Below are positions 56,184 through 64,000 of a stretch of DNA of 64,000 nt, in pieces. The translations under genes were made by a program, and so were the position numbers. The DNA comes from Pseudogracilibacillus sp037072025 (GTDB lineage Bacteria; Bacillota; Bacilli; Bacillales; Amphibacillaceae): assembly GCF_037072025.1 (NCBI RefSeq), contig NZ_JAXHDD010000014.1, positions 1-64,000 on the forward strand, read 5' to 3'. Within the stretch, counting starts at the first letter, position 1. Each line of letters begins with the position of its first letter. A model generated the notes under the pieces. The model did not search any database, was not told the DNA's origin, and saw nothing but the letters and a program-made list of their open reading frames with translations.

Positions 56184-57185
56184 ATGAAAATAACAATTAA
56201 AAATATTGCTGAATTAGCCGGTGTTTCACCATCAACTGTTTCAAAAGTAATGAATAATTATAGTGGTGTTAGTGAAGAAACGAGAAAGGCTGTAATGGAT
56301 GTGATCAAAGAAAATAAATATCAGCCCACATATACGGCTAGAACACTAACTACCAAAAAGTCCAAGCTAATTGGTTTAATCTATGCAGGTGAGATAAATG
56401 TAGATTTCACCCATCCATTTTTTAATGAAGTTATTACTTCCTTTAAAAAGACAATTGGAGCAATGGGCTATGATATTATCATGTTTTCAAATGAAAACTT
56501 TGAACATGGTGATGGTAGTTACTTAGCTAGATGTAATTATTATCATGTGGAAGGCTGTGTCATTATTGCAGGTGATGATATAGAAGAAGGTGTACAGGAA
56601 CTAGTTAAAAGTGGAATTCCATGTGTTGGAATTGATATTGAATTAACGGGTCCGAAAGTCAGCTATGTAATGACAGATAATGTAAATTTATCTACCAAAG
56701 TTGTTCAACAGTTATATTTGGATGGAATAAGAGAAATTGCATACATCGGTGGCATGAGGGACTCTGCTGTTGCTCGGAATAGAAAAATAGGTTTTGTGAA
56801 TGCGATGAAACAGTTAGGGATGGAAATCAATAAGGATTGGATGCAATATGGTGATTTTTATGAAGAGAGTGGCTATATCGCAATGAAAAAGCTTTTAAAT
56901 AAAAAGCCATATCCTAAAGCTGTTTTTGCAATTGCTGATTTAATGGCCTTTGGTGCGTTAAGAGCAATAGAGGAAGAAGGGCTTCGCGTGCCTCAAGATA
57001 TTCGAATTATTGGTTGTGATGATATAAACGCATGTCGATATAGTAGCCCAAAGCTTTCCACCGTAAAGCAATATAAAGATAGATTAGGTAAATTAGCTGC
57101 AAATGTATTGAATGACTTAATATCTGGCAAAAAGCAAATAGAGCCAGTTTTGATTGACTCAAAGTTAATTATAAGAGAATCCTGA
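56184..57185 (+). CDS. LacI-family transcription regulator
   Basis: The 333-residue repressor has a helix-turn-helix KNIAELAGVSPSTVSKVMNN at residues 5-25, a hinge region and a sugar-binding core with the usual IIGCDDI segment near the end. It is expected to repress the ABC/glycosidase genes at the GAAACCGGTTTC sites at 51407 and 52176-52297. TTGAGGGG precedes ATG 56184. It is flanked on both sides by MITE-like copies A and B. Confidence 0.93.
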   Translation: MKITIKNIAELAGVSPSTVSKVMNNYSGVSEETRKAVMDVIKENKYQPTYTARTLTTKKSKLIGLIYAGEINVDFTHPFFNEVITSFKKTIGAMGYDIIMFSNENFEHGDGSYLARCNYYHVEGCVIIAGDDIEEGVQELVKSGIPCVGIDIELTGPKVSYVMTDNVNLSTKVVQQLYLDGIREIAYIGGMRDSAVARNRKIGFVNAMKQLGMEINKDWMQYGDFYEESGYIAMKKLLNKKPYPKAVFAIADLMAFGALRAIEEEGLRVPQDIRIIGCDDINACRYSSPKLSTVKQYKDRLGKLAANVLNDLISGKKQIEPVLIDSKLIIRES

Positions 57186-57253
57186 TATCGCAGTAACAAG
57201 TGTAAAAGCCAAAATTAATAATGTAGGGCAAATACAATAAATGAATGTATAAA

Positions 57254-57412
57254 AGAGGATGTTCAAAAAGTCCGGTAAAAATGACACTGCGAATTTCGCA
57301 CGAATGCTTGTTTCTCCGCCGCTCATGTATCTAAATGCATACATTCCGCTGCTCGAAACTGCGCCGCCTCGAACTTCTTGGTCCTTTTTATCCTCCTTTT
57401 TGAACACGCACT
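57254..57412. mobile_element. MITE-like element, copy B
   Basis: A roughly 159-bp shorter relative of copy A. The left end is GAGGATGTTCAAAAAG and the right end CTTTTTGAACACGCACT. The 14 bases CTTTTTGAACACGC at 57396-57409 equal the presumed end of the dead IS1182/IS5-like element at 10926-10939. Short interior, no gene. Confidence 0.75.
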
Positions 57413-57429
57413 AAAAGGGTGGCATTCTA

Positions 57430-60400
57430 ATGTGTAAAGTAACAGACAAAAATGAATTTATCATGGAAGACTTTCAGCGATTTCACCCCTTTTCAAGTTT
57501 TCTGCCAGGGATTGCTGGAGAAAATGGAATTCCGCTTTGGGCATTTTATGTTAACCGCGGACAAGCAATGGCGGGCTTTGGTATACGAGATAAAGATGCT
57601 TCCATTACAGAATTTTTTCCGGCAGATAAATCGTATCAAATGGTTCCACTTCAAGGCTTTCGTACTTTTATAAAAGTGCGTACAAAGGATGGTCATTTTG
57701 TTTTCGAACCATTTTCATTTATTCGTGATAATGAAACAGTAAGTGAAAAATTAACAATAGCAGAAAATCATTTAGAACTTGATTATTATAACGAAAAGCG
57801 TGGGTTGACGTTGACTGTGGAATATTTTACCCTTCCTCAAGCTCCTTTGGCGGGTCTTGTAAGGGAAGTGCAATTAAAAAATATTCATAATGAGGCACTG
57901 GATATTGAAATAGTTGATGGTTTAGCAACTATTTTGCCTAGTGGTCTACCTCATGCTGCTTATAAGGAATTAGGAAATACTTTAAAAAGCTGGTTTGATG
58001 TGGAAACAGTAGATAATCAGTTTAATTTTTATCATTTACGTGGAAGCACGGAGGATAGTGCTAGCGTTTCAGAAATACAGGAAGGAAACTTTTATGCTAG
58101 TTTAACTGTTATAAATGAGAAAGAAGAAATAGTCAAGCCACTGTACGATCGTGCGCTAATTTTTGGAAATGATCTTACGCTTCAGAACCCTGCAGCTTTT
58201 CATACGCAATCTATTTCTTCAATTAGAGAGGAAAAACAAGTGCCCACGAATAAAGTGTCAGGTGGCTTTACAACCTTAAACAATAAAATAGTGCCTGGGG
58301 ATACACTTCGTATTGTATCTCTAATTGGTTATGGAGAAAATCGGGAAACAGTAAAAAAATTTATAGATGAAGATTTTCAATATGAAAAGATAGTTAAATA
58401 TAAAAGTATTGCCAAAAATATCAGTAAAAAACTGACTCGTGTTGTGGAAACGAAAACCGCCGAACCCTTATTTGATGCTTATGTTAAGCAAAACTATTTA
58501 GATAACGGATTACGTGGTGGATTTCCAGTACTTTTTGAAAATAAAGAAAGTCAAAATATATTTTATCTCTATTCCCGAAAGCATGGAGATTTAGAGCGAG
58601 ATTACAATTTTTTCTCAATCAGTCCAACATTTTATTCTCAAGGTAATGGAAATTATCGTGATATAAATCAAAATCGTCGTCTTGATGTCCTGTTTAATCC
58701 CAAAATAAAAGATTATAATATTAAGCATTTTATTAACTTAATTCAACTTGATGGCCATAATCCCCTTTTGGTTAAAGAAATCCGATATAGCTTAGATTCA
58801 AGTAAAATTGATTTCTCTAAATATGGAATATCAAAGCAGAACTGCAAGAAATTAATAGAGTTATTTTGCGCCCCCTATGCTCCTGGGGATGTTTTGAAGT
58901 TTGTAAGCGATCAGTCTATTCCCCTCTCCGTCTCATTTGAATGCTTTTTAACCGATATACTTTCTGAAAGTGAAGAATCTTTAGAAGCAGAGCATGGAGA
59001 AGGTTTTTGGGTTGATCATTGGACATATAATTTGGATTTATTAGACAGTTTTTTAAAAATCTATCCAGATAAAACTAAGAGCTTATTTTTTAATACTCCG
59101 TATCGATTTTATGATAGTCCAGCTTTTGTCAATCCAAGAACAAAAAAGTATACATTAACAGAAAGTAAGCTTCGTCAGTACAATGCTGTTCAGGTTGATC
59201 ACGAGAAACAGAAGAAACAAGAAGTGATGAAACAGCAATGGGTTAGAGGTCTTTACGGCAAGGGAAATATTTATGAAACAAACCTATTCTCTAAACTATT
59301 TTTACTTGTCGCAATAAAGACTTCTACAATTGCGCCGTTTGGATTAGGAATTGAAATGGAGGCCGGAAAGCCGGGATGGAATGATGCTTTAAATGGATTA
59401 CCCGGGATGCTTGGTGCTAGCACATCGGAGTTGTATGAATTGAAAAGGCTTTTATTACAGCTGCAACGTATTTCTGATGTTTCAGTAGAAAAAGTAATTC
59501 TTCCTGAAGAAGCACGTGAATTAATAAATGGTTTGGAAATGCTCATTTGTCAATCTGATAAAAGTACGATGGAAGAGGAAGTAAAATACTGGAATGAAGT
59601 AACAGCTTTAAGAGAAGCATATCGTTCTTCGATAAAAAATGGTATTAGTGGGAAAAGCATGGAGTTACCGATAAAAGAGGCAATGAAGATAGTAGATGTT
59701 TTTCTTCAGCAAGTAGATCATGCATTAAAAAAAGTTGAAAGGTACACAAAACAAGGGCTTATACCGACATATTTTTATTTTGAAGCAGAAGTAGATAGCA
59801 AGAGTCCTTTTAAAGTTAATGAATGTAAACCACATGCAGTGACTCCATTTTTAGAAGGGATAGTTAAAAAGCTAAAGCTAAGTAATTCAGTAGAGGAAGC
59901 TAAAAGGATATATGAAGCTGTTCGCCAATCAGATATTTTTGACAAAAAATTAGGTATGTATAAAACTAGTATGTCTATTGCTGATGAACCAATTGAACTT
60001 GGCAGAGCTAAATTTTTCACACCGGGTTGGCTCGAAAATGAATCTATATTTATGCATATGGAATATAAATATTTGTTGGAGGTATTAAATAAAGGCTTAG
60101 CAGAGCAATTCTTTGAAGATATGAAAACTTGCTTCGTACCTTTTATGGATCCTTCAATATATGGTAGAAGTATTTTAGAGAATTCATCATTTATCGCTAG
60201 TAGCGCGAACCCAGATGCATCAATTCATGGAAAAGGATTTGTTGCGCGATTGAGTGGCTCGACTGTTGAGTTTTTAAATATGTGGGTGACTATGTTCATT
60301 GGTAAACAACCTTTTGCGTATGATAGGCAGAATGATTTACTCCATTTTCAGCTGCAGCCTACCCTACCAGGCTGGATTTTTAAGGAGGATGGAACTGTTT

Positions 60401-60627
60401 CATTTAAACTTTTTAGTTCCATAGAAGTAATATATTGTAATAAAAATCGTTGTGATACCTTTGGACAAGATGCTGTTAGACCAGGAAGTTATACAGTTGT
60501 TTATAAGGACGGTAGGAAGTATGAAATATTTGATTCTACAATCAATGGTTCTATGGCATATGATATTCGGAATAACATTGTTTCAAAAATAAGTGTAAAA
60601 CTAGAAAGAGAAACATCGATAGAATGA
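57430..60627 (+). CDS. Large glycoside phosphorylase, GH94/GH149/GH161-like
   Basis: A 1065-residue (alpha/alpha)6-type enzyme. An N-terminal beta-sandwich domain (about 1-330) precedes a helical catalytic domain with SISPTFYSQGNGNYRDINQN, HGEGFWVDHWTYNLD and KPGWNDALNGLPG, whose Asp652 is the predicted general acid. Such proteins cleave beta-glucosidic bonds with phosphate to give glucose 1-phosphate. The length and the neighbours (CUT1 importer, GH1) recall GH161 beta-1,3-glucan phosphorylases, but GH94 and GH149 are not excluded. No signal peptide, so cytoplasmic. ATG 57430 follows AAGGGTGG. Confidence 0.72.
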   Translation: MCKVTDKNEFIMEDFQRFHPFSSFLPGIAGENGIPLWAFYVNRGQAMAGFGIRDKDASITEFFPADKSYQMVPLQGFRTFIKVRTKDGHFVFEPFSFIRDNETVSEKLTIAENHLELDYYNEKRGLTLTVEYFTLPQAPLAGLVREVQLKNIHNEALDIEIVDGLATILPSGLPHAAYKELGNTLKSWFDVETVDNQFNFYHLRGSTEDSASVSEIQEGNFYASLTVINEKEEIVKPLYDRALIFGNDLTLQNPAAFHTQSISSIREEKQVPTNKVSGGFTTLNNKIVPGDTLRIVSLIGYGENRETVKKFIDEDFQYEKIVKYKSIAKNISKKLTRVVETKTAEPLFDAYVKQNYLDNGLRGGFPVLFENKESQNIFYLYSRKHGDLERDYNFFSISPTFYSQGNGNYRDINQNRRLDVLFNPKIKDYNIKHFINLIQLDGHNPLLVKEIRYSLDSSKIDFSKYGISKQNCKKLIELFCAPYAPGDVLKFVSDQSIPLSVSFECFLTDILSESEESLEAEHGEGFWVDHWTYNLDLLDSFLKIYPDKTKSLFFNTPYRFYDSPAFVNPRTKKYTLTESKLRQYNAVQVDHEKQKKQEVMKQQWVRGLYGKGNIYETNLFSKLFLLVAIKTSTIAPFGLGIEMEAGKPGWNDALNGLPGMLGASTSELYELKRLLLQLQRISDVSVEKVILPEEARELINGLEMLICQSDKSTMEEEVKYWNEVTALREAYRSSIKNGISGKSMELPIKEAMKIVDVFLQQVDHALKKVERYTKQGLIPTYFYFEAEVDSKSPFKVNECKPHAVTPFLEGIVKKLKLSNSVEEAKRIYEAVRQSDIFDKKLGMYKTSMSIADEPIELGRAKFFTPGWLENESIFMHMEYKYLLEVLNKGLAEQFFEDMKTCFVPFMDPSIYGRSILENSSFIASSANPDASIHGKGFVARLSGSTVEFLNMWVTMFIGKQPFAYDRQNDLLHFQLQPTLPGWIFKEDGTVSFKLFSSIEVIYCNKNRCDTFGQDAVRPGSYTVVYKDGRKYEIFDSTINGSMAYDIRNNIVSKISVKLERETSIE

Positions 60628-60823
60628 TTTGGAAATTGCAAATAAAAAGAAGACTTATATTTATTACATTTAAGTTGAACTGTAACGTTTTCGATAAGTA
60701 GATAAAAAATGTGAGAGCTCTACAGAAACTTTGTTTATCATTTATTCATTCTTCTTTCTTAAGCAATTGATAATCACTTTTGATATGAAATGAATACTAA
60801 CTTCTAGGAAGGAAGAGATATTT

Positions 60824-61732
60824 ATGAATAAGTATATTGCTTTTGATATTGGAGGTACAAATGTTAAACACTCAGTTTTGCTAGAGGATGGAACCTTTAT
60901 TGAAAAAGGAAAATATAACACAAGGAAAGCTACGATAAAAGAGTTTTTGGATGATCTGACAGCAACGATTAAAGGTTATCTGCAAAAATATGAAATATCG
61001 GGAATAGCTATCAGTTTACCGGGTTTTGTCAATGTAGAAACTGGTTATACAGAAGATGCCGGCGCCATTACGATATTGAATGGAAAAAATTTAAAAACTC
61101 TTTTAGAGAATGAAATTTCATGTACCGTAGAAATAGAAAATGATGGGAATTGCGTTGCTTTGGCGGAAAAATTTAATGGAAATGCAATAAATTGTAAGGA
61201 TTTTGTATGTATAACAATAGGGACCGGTGTAGGTGGAGGACTGTTTTTAAATAACAAGATATTCCATGGTCATACGTTTAGGGCTGGAGAAATTGGATAT
61301 ATGCTAACGCCACGAAGCCAAACTGGAAGCGAGATAATGAGTGATAATGGATCTACTTCGAGTTTGATAAGAAGCTATAAGGACTATAAAGGTTTAGATG
61401 AAAACGAAGTAGTAGAGGGCAAAGTTATTTTTCAAGAAGCGGAAAACAATGCGGAAGTTGCTTTACTTATAGACAAGTGGATTGAAGGAATAAGCTTCGG
61501 TGTTTTTAATATTGCTGGCACACTTAATCCGGAAAAAATCTTAATCGGCGGAGGGGTTAGTGCCCGTGAAGGATTTGCTGAAAAGATTAAAGAAAAATTA
61601 GAACTGCAAAAAGAATGGGAGTTTATCAAGGTTCCTATTGAAACGTGTAAACATAAAAATGACGCGGGTATGATTGGAGCATTGAAGCATTTTTTAACTC
61701 AAAATGATATAAAAAGTAAAAGCTTATATTAG
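60824..61732 (+). CDS. bglK: ROK-family beta-glucoside kinase (BglK-like)
   Basis: The 302-residue kinase has the ATP site FDIGGTNVKHSVL, catalytic Asp107 in IENDGNCVALAE and GTGVGGG. It lacks the CxCGxxGCxE zinc motif of most ROK proteins and reads FRAGEIGYMLTPRS instead, then MSDNGSTSSLIRSY and NDAGMIGALKHF, which resemble Klebsiella BglK, an ATP-dependent beta-glucoside kinase. It would phosphorylate imported cellobiose-type sugars at O6. GGAAGGAAG precedes ATG 60824. GH1 follows after 55 bases. Confidence 0.83.
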   Translation: MNKYIAFDIGGTNVKHSVLLEDGTFIEKGKYNTRKATIKEFLDDLTATIKGYLQKYEISGIAISLPGFVNVETGYTEDAGAITILNGKNLKTLLENEISCTVEIENDGNCVALAEKFNGNAINCKDFVCITIGTGVGGGLFLNNKIFHGHTFRAGEIGYMLTPRSQTGSEIMSDNGSTSSLIRSYKDYKGLDENEVVEGKVIFQEAENNAEVALLIDKWIEGISFGVFNIAGTLNPEKILIGGGVSAREGFAEKIKEKLELQKEWEFIKVPIETCKHKNDAGMIGALKHFLTQNDIKSKSLY

Positions 61733-61787
61733 AAACAGCACAGACTTTTCAGATATAAAATGTATTACTAAAGGAGAGAGACACAGT

Positions 61788-63236
61788 ATGTTACATGAAA
61801 AACTTAAACCATTTCCAAAAAGCTTTCTATGGGGAGCGGCTTCTGCTGCATATCAAGTAGAAGGTGCATGGAATGCTGACGGGAAAGGTGTTTCAAATTG
61901 GGATGAATTTGTGCGGATTCCGGGTAAAACATTTAAGGGAACAACAGGTGATGTAGCTGTAGACCATTACCATCGTTATAAAGAAGATGTGAAATTAATG
62001 GCAGAAATGGGGCTTAAAACATATCGATTTTCTGTCGCTTGGACTCGTATATTTCCGAATGGAAAAGGTGAAGTAAATCAACAAGGAATTGATTTTTATA
62101 ATAATTTAATCAATGAATTAATAAAGCATCATATTGAGCCGATTTTAACGATCTATCATTGGGATTTACCACAGACACTGCAGGATGAATATGGTGGTTG
62201 GGAGTCAAGGCAAATCGTAAAGGACTTTACAAACTATTGTATTACATTATATAAAGCATTCGGTGACCGAGTTAAATATTGGGTTTCCCTAAATGAACAA
62301 AATGTTTTTACTAGGTTAGGCTATCAATCTGCGATGCATCCACCTGGGATTAAAGATGACAAGTTATTTTATCAAGTTAATCACCATGCAAGTTTAGCCA
62401 ATGCTTCCGCCATCAAAGAGTTTCGTAAATATGTTCCAAACGGAAAAATTGGTCCAAGCTTTGCTTATTCACCAGCATACCCCGCAACATCGAAACCTGA
62501 AGATGTTCTTGCTGCTGAAAATGCGGAGGAACTGACAAGTCATTGGTGGATGGATGTATTTGCTTGGGGTACGTATCCTATAGCAACTTGGAATTACTTA
62601 GAAAGAAAAGGGATTGCTCCACAAGTGGAAGAAGGAGACTTTGATCTGCTTAAAGAAGGGAAACCTGACTTTATGGGAGTGAACTATTATCAAACCACGA
62701 CTTATGAAAAAAATCCGATAGATGGAGTTACGTCTGAAGGACGCTTTAATACTACAGGGGAAAAGGGAACAACAGAGGATACAGGTATTCCAGGCTTATA
62801 TAAAACTGTTACAAATGAAAACTTAAGCACGACAAATTGGGATTGGAATATCGATCCAAAAGGTCTGCGTATTGGTCTAAGAAGGATTACTAATCGTTAT
62901 AAACTCCCAATTTTAATCAGTGAAAATGGTCTTGGAGAATATGACATACTAGAAGATGACGGTTCAATAAATGATGATTATCGTATCCGTTATATTCAGT
63001 CCCATATTAAAGCTATTCAAGAAGCGTTAACCGATGGAGTAGAAGTTATTGGTTATTGTGTATGGTCATTCACAGATCTGTTAAGCTGGTTGAACGGATA
63101 TCAGAAACGGTACGGTTTTGTTTATGTTAATCAACATGAGGAAGGAGAGCACGATCTACGTAGAATTAAAAAGAAAAGCTTTTACTGGTATAAAGATGTT
63201 ATTGAAAGTAATGGAGAGGGTTTAGAGAAGGAATGA
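61788..63236 (+). CDS. GH1 6-phospho-beta-glucosidase-like enzyme
   Basis: The 482-residue (beta/alpha)8 enzyme has acid/base Glu170 in SLNEQN and nucleophile Glu379 in ISENGLGEYD. The aglycone/phosphate loop reads DLLSWLNGYQKRYGFVYVN: the Ser and Lys-x-Tyr pattern is the 6-phosphate-binding signature, whereas plain beta-glucosidases have EWN...GLVYVD. With the BglK-like kinase upstream, hydrolysis of 6-phospho-beta-glucosides is predicted. AAAGGAGAG precedes ATG 61788. Last gene of the locus. Confidence 0.9.
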   Translation: MLHEKLKPFPKSFLWGAASAAYQVEGAWNADGKGVSNWDEFVRIPGKTFKGTTGDVAVDHYHRYKEDVKLMAEMGLKTYRFSVAWTRIFPNGKGEVNQQGIDFYNNLINELIKHHIEPILTIYHWDLPQTLQDEYGGWESRQIVKDFTNYCITLYKAFGDRVKYWVSLNEQNVFTRLGYQSAMHPPGIKDDKLFYQVNHHASLANASAIKEFRKYVPNGKIGPSFAYSPAYPATSKPEDVLAAENAEELTSHWWMDVFAWGTYPIATWNYLERKGIAPQVEEGDFDLLKEGKPDFMGVNYYQTTTYEKNPIDGVTSEGRFNTTGEKGTTEDTGIPGLYKTVTNENLSTTNWDWNIDPKGLRIGLRRITNRYKLPILISENGLGEYDILEDDGSINDDYRIRYIQSHIKAIQEALTDGVEVIGYCVWSFTDLLSWLNGYQKRYGFVYVNQHEEGEHDLRRIKKKSFYWYKDVIESNGEGLEKE

Positions 63237-63546
63237 ATATCTGGAAAAGTTACACGTATCACATCAAATGAAATAAAAGCTCGTTAAAGTTGGATATTGC
63301 TCTAACAATATTATAGTTACCTGTATAAATATCAAAAAACGATTATTCCGATTGCGGCCAGTTGTAAAGAGTGTGGAGAAGAAATGTACTTGGAGTATTA
63401 CAGAGAGGTACATGGACAGGAATACAAATTTTCAGATATCCTCTAGTCTTGGAAAGGGAGAAAAGAATCGGGTTTTGCCAGGTTTTTCTTAAAGATAACG
63501 AGCAATTTTCAATATTTTAAAGTAAAACAGATGATACAGAAAAATA
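63237..63546. other. Intergenic DNA after GH1
   Basis: About 310 AT-rich bases without a convincing gene. A short open piece near 63340-63440 (IIPIAASCKECGEEMYLEY-like) may be a remnant of a small gene. Terminator follows. Confidence 0.35.
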
Positions 63547-63590
63547 AAAAAGTGTTGCAGACTAAGAAGTGGTCTGACAACACTTTTTTA
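63547..63590. terminator. Hairpin terminator between convergent genes
   Basis: AAAAGTGTTG-AGAC pairs with GTCT-CAACACTTTT, with one or two unpaired bases in the stem and T-runs on both strands, so it can end both the GH1 message and the minus-strand HyuB message. Confidence 0.82.
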
Positions 63591-63662
63591 TACATCACGT
63601 AATATTCTTCACTTCATTTTTCCGCTGTTTCATTTTCATTCCGATATAATATAAAATTCCTG

Positions 63663-64000
63663 TCATGAAAAAGGATTGTAGTAAAGGCATGCACCAAGTT
63701 GCTCAGGAATATGAGGAGCTAACGCTTTCCAAACAAGATCTCCGCCAAGTGCATCACTTTCCCAATAAATCGAGGTTGGTGCAGGACGTTCTGCAGATAC
63801 CACGGAACCCCGATCGACAATTACTTCTAACGGACGAAATACACCATCATTTACAACATCACCGGAACTAGTAATGCTTAAAAATACGACTCTTACGGCA
63901 GTGACTAATGCGGAATAAGAACAGTTAATTGGACCAGGAACTTGTGGATGACTACCGCGAAAATCACAAATAAATTGATCATCTGAAATCGTTACTTTCA
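63663..64000 (-). pseudogene. Hydantoinase B/oxoprolinase (HyuB) C-terminal part, truncated
   Basis: Reading from the window edge the minus strand gives VTISDDQFICDFRGSHPQVPGPINCSYS, VNDGVFRPLEVIVDRGSVV, ERPAPTSIYWES and WKALAPHIPEQLGAC, the HyuB pattern of ATP-dependent N-methylhydantoinases and 5-oxoprolinases. The frame then stops at 63663 after LYYNPFS, where HyuB should go on for about 150 residues, so the gene is probably broken by deletion. The 5-prime end lies outside the window. Confidence 0.75.

Noticed and set aside
57165..57407. 80-codon minus-strand frame
   Set aside because: It lies across the end of lacI and MITE copy B, with composition explained by the repeat.
60678..60694. 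TGTAACGTTTTCGATAA as a CcpA cre site upstream of the ROK kinase
   Set aside because: It mismatches the cre consensus at several positions including the flanking TG/CA pairs.
63665..63871. 68-codon plus-strand frame near the window end
   Set aside because: It is the shadow of the HyuB sequence on the minus strand.

Overview
The window reads as a chromosome segment of a low-GC, endospore-type Gram-positive bacterium, most likely a Bacillaceae member (Oceanobacillus/Virgibacillus-like). The reasons are AT-rich spacers, strong GGAGG ribosome binding sites with GTG and TTG starts, lipoprotein binding proteins, LacI/ROK sugar genes and Bacillaceae-style intergenic repeats. Species cannot be fixed from the sequence alone.

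Layout. 1-2.3 kb: dead insertion sequences (ISL3 fragment, HicA-like scrap, IS630 pseudogene). 2.5-9.85 kb: two divergent iron/haem uptake operons around a near-perfect Fur box. The left one encodes an IsdE-like lipoprotein, a fused FecCD permease-ATPase and a HugZ-like protein. The right one encodes a FecCD permease split by a frameshift, an ATPase, a binding lipoprotein and a ferrochelatase paralogue. 9.9-16.4 kb: accessory DNA with a dead transposase, two Rpn-type nucleases and a decayed membrane protein. 16.4-27.8 kb: a complete type I-C CRISPR-Cas locus (cas3-cas5c-cas8c-cas7c-cas4-cas1-cas2) and an array of 49 intact repeats plus one degenerate end repeat, with blocks of spacers duplicated. 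27.8-29.6 kb: a cytochrome P450 remnant, an SDR oxidoreductase and an HExxH fragment.

29.8-40.2 kb: a full C-P lyase operon (phnGHIJKML, a PHP phosphodiesterase, phnDCEE) preceded by three TTNAC repeats at 11-bp period that look like a Pho box. The PHP enzyme probably replaces PhnP and PhnN. 40.9-44.8 kb: remains of an aromatic-catabolism cluster (broken homoprotocatechuate dioxygenase, intact TPP enzyme, aldehyde dehydrogenase fused to an IS1380 transposase tail, IS3 scrap). 44.8-49.7 kb: a HipA-like kinase with a HipS-HIRAN partner, then a decayed methyltransferase / DUF262 / HEPN defence-like trio. 49.8-51 kb: a DUF763 gene.

51.5-63.2 kb: a beta-glucoside locus with a DUF624 protein, CUT1 ABC binding protein and two permeases (no ATPase), a LacI regulator, a large GH94/GH149/GH161-like phosphorylase, a BglK-like ROK kinase and a GH1 enzyme with 6-phospho-beta-glucosidase features. 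GAAACCGGTTTC-type operators lie upstream, and two MITE-like repeats flank lacI. The window ends in a truncated hydantoinase B gene on the minus strand.
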